Source: Streptomyces sp. DvalAA-43 (lineage in GTDB: Bacteria; Actinomycetota; Actinomycetes; Streptomycetales; Streptomycetaceae). Taken from it: a stretch of 64,000 nt of DNA. The translations under genes and the position numbers were made by a program. The stretch spans positions 124,001-188,000 of the forward strand of contig NZ_FMBW01000087.1 of assembly GCF_900091725.1 (NCBI RefSeq). The letters run 5' to 3'. Numbering within the stretch: the first letter of the stretch is position 1; the number at the start of each line of letters is the position of its first letter. A model generated the notes under the pieces. It had not been told where the DNA came from, did no database searches, and worked only from the letters and a program-made list of their open reading frames with translations. This document shows positions 58,741 through 64,000 of the stretch, piece after piece.

Positions 58741-58790
58741 CGGATGCTACTCACACGTAGCCACCCCTCAAGAAGCGCCGCTCGCACCCG

Positions 58791-58796
58791 TACTAT
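58791..58796 (+). promoter_or_regulatory. -10 element of leaderless mrp
   Basis: TACTAT 6 nt before ATG 58803; weak -35 TCAAGA 17 nt upstream. Confidence 0.55.
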
Positions 58797-58802
58797 CGAG
58801 GT

Positions 58803-59936
58803 ATGGCTACGGAAGACGCGGTGCTTGAGGCACTGGCGACAGTGAACGACCCGGAGATCCACCGCCCGATCACCGAACTCGGCATGGTGAAATCGGTCGA
58901 GATCGATGCTGACGGTGCGGTCGCTGTCACGGTCTACCTCACGGTCTCGGGCTGTCCGATGCGCGAGACGATCACCAAGAACGTGACGGACGCGGTCGCC
59001 CGCGTCGAGGGCGTCTCGCGGGTCGACGTCACGCTCGACGTGATGAGCGACGAACAGCGCAAGGAACTCGCGTCCTCGCTGCGCGGCGGCACGGCGGAGC
59101 GCGAGGTCCCGTTCGCCAAGCCCGGCTCGCTGACCCGCGTCTACGCGGTCGCGTCCGGCAAGGGCGGCGTCGGCAAGTCGTCGGTCACGGTGAACCTGGC
59201 GGCCGCGATGGCGGCCGACGGCCTCAAGGTCGGCGTCGTGGACGCGGACATCTACGGGCACAGCGTGCCCCGGATGCTCGGCGCGGACGGCAAGCCCACC
59301 CAGGTCGAGAACATGATCATGCCGCCGTCCTCGCACGGCGTGAAGGTCATCTCCATCGGCATGTTCACCCCGGGCAACGCCCCGGTGGTGTGGCGCGGAC
59401 CGATGCTCCACCGCGCCCTCCAGCAGTTCCTCGCCGATGTGTACTGGGGCGACCTCGACGTCCTCCTGCTCGACCTGCCGCCGGGCACCGGCGACATCGC
59501 GATCTCGGTGGCGCAGCTCGTGCCGAACGCCGAGATCCTGGTCGTCACGACCCCGCAGCAGGCCGCGGCCGAGGTCGCCGAGCGGGCCGGTTCGATCGCC
59601 GTGCAGACCCACCAGAAGATCGTCGGTGTCGTCGAGAACATGTCGGGCATGCCGTGCCCGCACTGCGACGAGATGGTCGACGTCTTCGGCTCGGGCGGCG
59701 GCGCGCGGGTCGCCGAGGGGCTGACGAAGACGGTCGGCGCGGAGGTGCCGGTGCTGGGCTCCATCCCGATCGACGTACGGCTGCGCGAGGGCGGCGACGA
59801 GGGCAAGCCGGTCGTCCTGTCCGACCCCGACTCCCCGGCCGGCAAGGCGCTGCGCACCATCGCGGACAAGCTGGGCGGCCGTCAGCGCGGTCTGTCGGGC
59901 ATGTCGCTGGGCATCACCCCGCGCAACAAGTTCTGA
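58803..59936 (+). CDS. mrp: Mrp/ApbC Fe-S cluster carrier ATPase
   Basis: 377 residues. N-terminal DUF59/MIP18 domain (NDPEIHRPITELGMV), P-loop SGKGGVGKS (118-126, deviant Walker A), DADIYGHS, LDLPPGTGD, and CPHC (285-288) whose two cysteines bridge a [4Fe-4S] cluster in the dimer. Delivers Fe-S clusters to target enzymes. Conserved next to the DUF1003 gene as in mycobacteria (Rv1229c). ATG 58803 follows a -10 by 6 nt, so the mRNA is predicted to be leaderless. Confidence 0.95.
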   Translation: MATEDAVLEALATVNDPEIHRPITELGMVKSVEIDADGAVAVTVYLTVSGCPMRETITKNVTDAVARVEGVSRVDVTLDVMSDEQRKELASSLRGGTAEREVPFAKPGSLTRVYAVASGKGGVGKSSVTVNLAAAMAADGLKVGVVDADIYGHSVPRMLGADGKPTQVENMIMPPSSHGVKVISIGMFTPGNAPVVWRGPMLHRALQQFLADVYWGDLDVLLLDLPPGTGDIAISVAQLVPNAEILVVTTPQQAAAEVAERAGSIAVQTHQKIVGVVENMSGMPCPHCDEMVDVFGSGGGARVAEGLTKTVGAEVPVLGSIPIDVRLREGGDEGKPVVLSDPDSPAGKALRTIADKLGGRQRGLSGMSLGITPRNKF

Positions 59937-59944
59937 GACGGCGG

Positions 59945-59972
59945 GCGGTGACCGGCCCCGGCCGGTCACCGC
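59945..59972. terminator. 12-bp hairpin after mrp
   Basis: GCGGTGACCGGC (59945-59956) and GCCGGTCACCGC (59961-59972), 4-nt loop, between convergent genes. Confidence 0.8.
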
Positions 59973-60011
59973 TCCATGTGCCGCGTACGTCGTGCCGCGT
60001 ACGTCCGGCCG

Positions 60012-60674
60012 CTAGGCGTACGTAGTGATGTCGCCGATCACGGAGAACCCCAGCCCGTAGGCGCTCATCCCGCGCCCGTACGCCCCGATGTACACCCCGC
60101 CCTGCGCCGATCCGGCCAGCACCCAGCCGTATTCGGACTCGCGGTAGTGGAACGGCACGGGGACGCCGTCCACCGGCAGCGAGAGCACCGACCACGCGGG
60201 GCCGTCCAGGTCGTCGGCGAGTTCGAACGCCGTCTCCGTCTGCTGGTCCAGCCAGTCGTCGCGCAGCGCGTGGTCCATCTGCGGGGGCCGGGTGCAGGCG
60301 AGCAGACCGGACCCGGCCAGCCAGGCCGCGGAGGACACCGTGGTCGCGTCCAGCACGCCCGTGCCGTCGCCGCTGCGCCGCACGGGGCTGCTCGCCATCG
60401 ACACGACGATGGCGAACCGTTGCTTCTCGGCGCCCGTGTCGGCCCGGGTCGACGGTTCGTCACCGTGGCCGATCGAACCGTGCTGCACCGTGCCGTCCGC
60501 AGCGGTGCCCACCTGCATCAGCCGGCGCGGCCCGGTGAAGGCCTCGTCCAGTCCGTACCAGGGAAACGTGGCCGCCAGATAGCCGTCGACCATACGCCGC
60601 CGGGCCGTCGGCACCCCCTCCTCGGTGACTGTGCCCGGCGCATCTTCCGCGCCCACCCGACTCGTGGTCTCCAT
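60012..60674 (-). CDS. hypothetical protein, start codon within an inverted repeat
   Basis: 220 residues from ATG 60672-60674. No signal or TM helix; predicted alpha/beta with FPWYGLDEAFTGPRRLMQVG, FELADDLDGPAWSVLSLPVDG and a Gly-rich C-terminus (GWVLAGSAQGGVYIGAYGRG). I do not recognise a domain. The start codon lies in the 15-bp inverted repeat 60668-60682 / 60741-60755. MVDGYLAATFPW at about residue 28 is an alternative start. It sits between mrp and tatB. Confidence 0.7.
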   Translation of the reverse strand: METTSRVGAEDAPGTVTEEGVPTARRRMVDGYLAATFPWYGLDEAFTGPRRLMQVGTAADGTVQHGSIGHGDEPSTRADTGAEKQRFAIVVSMASSPVRRSGDGTGVLDATTVSSAAWLAGSGLLACTRPPQMDHALRDDWLDQQTETAFELADDLDGPAWSVLSLPVDGVPVPFHYRESEYGWVLAGSAQGGVYIGAYGRGMSAYGLGFSVIGDITTYA

Positions 60675-60755
60675 CTGTCCGGCCGCCTCCTCGATCCGTT
60701 GGGTCCGGAGCGGCCCGCCCCCCGACGGGCGTACTCACAACCGGACAGATGGAGA
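60668..60755 (-). promoter_or_regulatory. 15-bp inverted repeat spanning the start codon, with -10 element
   Basis: Arms 60668-60682 and 60741-60755 are perfect complements 58 bp apart. On the minus strand a TATTCT (60758-60753) would place the transcript 5' end just inside the first arm, so the RNA 5' end can pair with the ATG region. Confidence 0.6.
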
Positions 60756-60793
60756 ATAGCCATAGCGTCCGGACGAGCCGGGATTGGCAGGGG

Positions 60794-61279
60794 TCAGGTG
60801 GCGTCGGCGTCGAACGGCGGCCGGTCGTCCTTGCCGGGCTGGTCACGCTTCTTGAGCAGATCCGGGGCACCGGCCGAGCCGTTGGCGGCGGTGATCGCCG
60901 AGCCGCTCGACACGCTGCTCCGGGAGTCAGCGGGCTCCACTTCCTTGCTCTCCCGGCCGTTCACCGCGTCGGCGACCTCGGACAGATCCTTGCGGAGGTC
61001 GAAGCTCTCGCGGATCTCCTTCAGCCCCAGGTCGTCATTGCCGTCCATGAGCTGCTTGCGGACGAACGTCTTGGGGTTGAGGTCCTCGAACTCGAAGTCC
61101 TTGAACTCCGGGCCGAGCTCCGTGCGGATGTCCTCCTTGGCACTCTCCGAGAACTCACGGATCTTGCGGATGAAGCGCGAGGCGTCCTGGATGACCTTGG
61201 GCAGCTTGTCCGGGCCGAAGATCAGCACGCCCAGGATGGCGAGCGTCGCCAGCTCGAGTACGCCTATGTCATTGAACAC
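60794..61279 (-). CDS. tatB: TatB twin-arginine translocase subunit
   Basis: 161 residues from GTG 61277-61279, with GAGGAG 8 nt upstream. Classic TatA/B start: VFNDIGVLELATLAILGVLIFGPDKLP, a short TM helix with the FGP hinge, then an amphipathic helix (IQDASRFIRKIREFSESAKE). The Glu near the N-terminus of the helix (VLELA) marks TatB rather than TatA. The charged C-terminal tail is disordered. Position beside htrA and the anti-sigma gene equals the mycobacterial sigE-rseA-htrA-tatB block. Confidence 0.92.
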   Translation of the reverse strand: MFNDIGVLELATLAILGVLIFGPDKLPKVIQDASRFIRKIREFSESAKEDIRTELGPEFKDFEFEDLNPKTFVRKQLMDGNDDLGLKEIRESFDLRKDLSEVADAVNGRESKEVEPADSRSSVSSGSAITAANGSAGAPDLLKKRDQPGKDDRPPFDADAT

Positions 61280-61378
61280 CCTGTTGCTCCTCGTGTTCTC
61301 CGAGACCGTGTCGGTCGAGGTCCGGACCCGGCCCACGGTACCCGTCGAAACTGCCCGCGCGGTAGCGTGCCGGGGCTG

Positions 61379-63115
61379 TCACGTGCCGCTTGCCGAGCCG
61401 AGTGTCAAAGAGATGGACAGGTCTTTACCACCGCGGGTCAGCGCGAGGTCCAGACGGTCGCCAGGGCGATGCGCGCGGATCTTGACGATCAGCTCCTCGC
61501 CGCTGTGCACCCGTCGGCCGTCGACCTCGGTGATGACGTCCCCGGGCCTGATCCCTGCCTTGGCCCCGGGACCGCCCGGCGTCACCGCGGGCTTGCCGGC
61601 CGCGCCCTTCGACTCGACCCGGGCACCGTCCCCGGTGTACTTCATGTCGAGCGTGACACCGATCACCGGGTGGGTGGCCTTCCCGGTGTTGATCAGCTCC
61701 TCGGCGACCCGCTTGCCCTGGTTGATGGGGATGGCGAAGCCGAGGCCGATGGAACCGGCCTGTCCGCCCTCCTCGGACGCACCGCTGTCGGCGGCACGGA
61801 TGGCGCTGTTGATGCCTATGACATGGGCGTCGGTGTCGACGAGCGGACCGCCGGAGTTGCCCGGGTTGATCGGCGCGTCGGTCTGCAGCGCGTCGACATA
61901 ACTGATGTCGCTGCCGTCGCCCTTCTCGCCGCCCGCGGTGATCGGCCGGTCCTTGGCGCTGATGATGCCGGAGGTCACGGTGTTGGACAGGTCGAAGGGG
62001 GCGCCGATGGCCACCACGGGGTCGCCGACCTGCACATTGTCGGAGTTGCCCAGCGGCAGCGGCTTGAGGCCGGAGACGCCGGTGACCTTGACCACGGCCA
62101 GGTCGTAGCCGCTGTCCTTGCCGACGACCTCGCCGCGCGCGGTCTCCCCACCGCTGAAGGTCACGGTGATCTCACCGGCCCGGCCGGCCGGGGCGACGAC
62201 GTGGTTGTTGGTGAGGATGTGGCCGGAGCGGTCGAGGACGAAGCCGGTGCCGGTGCCGGACTCGGTGGCGCCGGTGACATGGAGGGTGACCACGCTGGGC
62301 AGGGCGCTGGCGGCGATACCGGCGACGCTGTCGGGGGCACGGCCGCCGGTGCTGCGGCCGGTCTGCGGGAGCTCGACCCGGGTGAGGCCACCGTTGCGCT
62401 CGATGTAGGCCCCGATGCCGCCGCCGATGCCGCCCGCCACCAGGGCGAGCAGGACCGCGCCGATGAGGAGGGAGCCGCGCCGGCTCTTCCTGCGGCCGGT
62501 CTCGGCCCCGAGCGGCGGGCCCGGGTTGGTGAGCGGCTGCCGGGGCGCGCCCCAGGGGTCGTACTGGAGCCACTGCGCCGACGGAGCCGGGGACTGCGGC
62601 TGGGGCTGGGGCTGCTGGGGCTGGGGCACGTGGGGCGGGGGTGCGAAGCCGGCGGCGGGCTGCGCGGGGGCGGCCGAGGGCGGCGTGGGGGCAGGCGCGG
62701 TGGGGGCGGGCGGTGCGGGGATGCCCGCGCCGTTCGTCCCCGCGTACGGCGGGGGTACGGGGGTGCCGTGCGCCGGGGTCGGAACCGGCCGCTGTACGGG
62801 GGGTGCGGGCGCCCAGGGGCCGGGTCCGCCGTAGGGCGGGGTGCTGTACTGATCGGGCTCGTGCAGCGGCGTCATGGGCCGGGCCGGTGGTACGGCTGCC
62901 GGGGGCCGGGGCAGCGCGTCCACCGGCTGCGCCTCCGGTGCCGTCGTACGGCTCTCGCCGTCATCGGCGACCGCCGTGGCCGTGGCCGTCGGGTCGGCCG
63001 CGGGCGCAGTGTCCTCGACGGGGGACGGCTCGTCCGGCGCTGTGCGGGTGGTGCGTCCCGGTGTGGGCCGGCTCCACCACTTCGCCTTCGGCCCGGTGGA
63101 CTTACCGTCTTCCAT
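61379..63115 (-). CDS. HtrA/DegP-family membrane-anchored serine protease
   Basis: 578 residues. Long Pro/Gln-rich cytosolic N-terminus (~210 residues), one TM helix (about 215-237), chymotrypsin-like protease with triad His305 (TNNHVV), Asp338 (GYDLAV) and Ser421 (GNSGGPL), then a C-terminal PDZ domain (GVTLDMKYTGDGARVESKG, GIRPGDVITEVDGRRV). Extracytoplasmic quality-control protease of the envelope-stress response. It lies between tatB and the anti-sigma gene. The N-terminal PPPYAG/PQPQQPQPQ repeats are low-complexity. Confidence 0.93.
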   Translation of the reverse strand: MEDGKSTGPKAKWWSRPTPGRTTRTAPDEPSPVEDTAPAADPTATATAVADDGESRTTAPEAQPVDALPRPPAAVPPARPMTPLHEPDQYSTPPYGGPGPWAPAPPVQRPVPTPAHGTPVPPPYAGTNGAGIPAPPAPTAPAPTPPSAAPAQPAAGFAPPPHVPQPQQPQPQPQSPAPSAQWLQYDPWGAPRQPLTNPGPPLGAETGRRKSRRGSLLIGAVLLALVAGGIGGGIGAYIERNGGLTRVELPQTGRSTGGRAPDSVAGIAASALPSVVTLHVTGATESGTGTGFVLDRSGHILTNNHVVAPAGRAGEITVTFSGGETARGEVVGKDSGYDLAVVKVTGVSGLKPLPLGNSDNVQVGDPVVAIGAPFDLSNTVTSGIISAKDRPITAGGEKGDGSDISYVDALQTDAPINPGNSGGPLVDTDAHVIGINSAIRAADSGASEEGGQAGSIGLGFAIPINQGKRVAEELINTGKATHPVIGVTLDMKYTGDGARVESKGAAGKPAVTPGGPGAKAGIRPGDVITEVDGRRVHSGEELIVKIRAHRPGDRLDLALTRGGKDLSISLTLGSASGT

Positions 63116-63225
63116 GCTCTCCCCGCAACTGCCGCAACTGGCCTCTGCACGCCCTGACTAGGGCGTCCCTCCCGGAACTGCTCCCGGAATTCAACCAGGT
63201 TTGCGAATACTTGCGCAGACCCCGG

Positions 63226-64000
63226 TCAGCGCCGGGAGGAAAGCGGCAGACCACGATCGGCGGGGGTGGGAAGCCCCGAGGCCGACGACCGTGCCCAGGG
63301 TGGTGCCGACGGCTGTGTCCCGGACGGTGATGCGGAAGGCGTCGGGGACTGTGCGGCGAGCCGCCCGAACACCTCGGCGAAGAGCGGGGTGGTGCCGGTC
63401 GGACGTATCAGTGGTGGCGCGGACACACTGGTCAGCACCTGGGCGGCGAAGGGGTTTCCCACGAGGCTCGTGGTGGAGAGCACCGCGGGCGTACCGGAGG
63501 GCGCCACCGGTGTGCCGCCCGGCACGGCCGAGGGGGTGGTGGCGATCGAGCGCTCGCCCGCTCCCCGCGCGCTGAACGTGCCATGGCTGCCCCCGCCGCG
63601 GCGGCCGGCCGAGCCGCCGCTCTCGCCGCGTGAAGGGGCGTCGAGCGGCGTCACCGCGTTTCCGCCGCCCGTGGTGCGGGCCGCGGAGCTGATGCCCGCG
63701 CCCGTCGGCAGGGCGCCGCCGAGCGCGATGGCCGCCAGCGAGACGGCGCTCGCCGCGGCGAAGGCGAATCTCCGGCCGCGCCAGGGCGACCGCTCCGCCT
63801 CGCGGCCCACCTCATGGATCCGGAAGCCGGAACGGGAGGGGGTGCCCGGCAGTACGGCGGTCGAGCCGTGCGGTGCCGGGAGGAAGCCGAAGCCGCCGAC
63901 CGGCCGGTCCCCCGGTGCGTCGGTGCGGCTGCCGGACGGCTGGATCACGGGGAAGAGCCCGTCGGCGAAGCGCCCGGAGCCGCCGAATGGTCTGTCCTGG
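63226..64000 (-). CDS. anti-sigma factor (RseA/RsgI-like), truncated by window edge
   Basis: C-terminal part of a minus-strand protein that is open to the right edge; its N-terminus, where a zinc-binding anti-sigma domain would lie, is missing. Visible: a linker (GFRIHEVGREAERSPWRGRR), one TM helix (FAFAAASAVSLAAIALGGAL), then a Gly/Ser/Thr/Pro-rich extracellular tail. The call rests on topology and the conserved place directly upstream of htrA and tatB. The sigma gene would be just outside the window. Confidence in the exact family is moderate. Confidence 0.6.
   Translation of the reverse strand, partial: QDRPFGGSGRFADGLFPVIQPSGSRTDAPGDRPVGGFGFLPAPHGSTAVLPGTPSRSGFRIHEVGREAERSPWRGRRFAFAAASAVSLAAIALGGALPTGAGISSAARTTGGGNAVTPLDAPSRGESGGSAGRRGGGSHGTFSARGAGERSIATTPSAVPGGTPVAPSGTPAVLSTTSLVGNPFAAQVLTSVSAPPLIRPTGTTPLFAEVFGRLAAQSPTPSASPSGTQPSAPPWARSSASGLPTPADRGLPLSSRR

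Noticed and set aside
1..64000. CRISPR arrays, tRNA, rRNA, IS or prophage genes
   Set aside because: The repeats found are coding minisatellites or 2-3-copy intergenic repeats; no cas, transposase, integrase or tRNA-like cloverleaf was recognised.

Overview
The window is a high-GC, gene-dense actinobacterial chromosome segment. Codon bias, GTG starts, hairpin terminators without long U-runs, wblC and the set of Streptomyces-type small proteins point to Streptomyces. No tRNA, rRNA, IS element, phage or CRISPR was seen. Much of the gene order matches, from memory, two conserved blocks of Mycobacterium tuberculosis. The first is ABC1 kinase - whiB7 - uvrD2 - mycoredoxin - nudC - adnB - adnA - alkyltransferase-like - moeZ - DUF3152 - TetR - DUF3107 - ferritin-like - rhlE (Rv3197 to Rv3211). 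The second is corA - CBS/MgtE-N - DUF1003 - mrp, followed by tatB - htrA - anti-sigma (Rv1239c to Rv1222).

Layout. 1-5.3 kb: a frameshifted TerD-AIM24 protein, an M48 peptidase, a ThiF-like protein, an ABC1 kinase and a zinc-ribbon protein. 5.5-6.9 kb: wblC (whiB7) with a long leader holding a 112-residue upstream ORF and an intrinsic terminator. 6.9-20.3 kb: a DNA-repair and redox region (uvrD2, sigma-R-type mycoredoxin gene, nudC, a dipeptidase, adnB, adnA, an alkyltransferase-like protein). 20.5-28 kb: a pseudokinase-flippase fusion, two paralogous secreted tripeptidyl-peptidase-like lipoproteins, moeZ.

28-39.5 kb appears to be a lineage-specific insertion between moeZ and the DUF3152 gene, which are neighbours in mycobacteria. 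It has two operons. One encodes a PelF-like glycosyltransferase, a multi-TM protein, a nucleotide-sugar epimerase and a spherulin-4-like glycoside hydrolase. That set matches the fungal galactosaminogalactan cluster and the bacterial Pel pathway, and is the best candidate for an undescribed system. The other is a peptide/nickel-type ABC importer preceded by a predicted leaderless 31-residue peptide ending in Cys-Cys.

39.5-49.3 kb: a DUF3152 zincin, hydrolases, a TetR regulator, DUF3107, a ferritin-like protein, a DEAD-box helicase that seems to start at CTG, an NYN RNase and a 50-residue protein behind a second sigma-R-type promoter. 49.3-60 kb: MarC, PHP phosphoesterase, an MFS exporter with an operator-like promoter, a SUFU-family protein, then a magnesium-linked set (corA with a 19-codon upstream ORF, a CBS/MgtE-N protein, DUF1003) and mrp. 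60-64 kb: a hypothetical gene whose start codon lies in a long inverted repeat, then tatB, htrA and a truncated anti-sigma factor, i.e. the envelope-stress and secretion block.

Many genes have a -10 hexamer 6-7 nt before the start codon, so leaderless transcription is predicted to be common here. All functional calls come from reading the translated sequence; no database search was possible.
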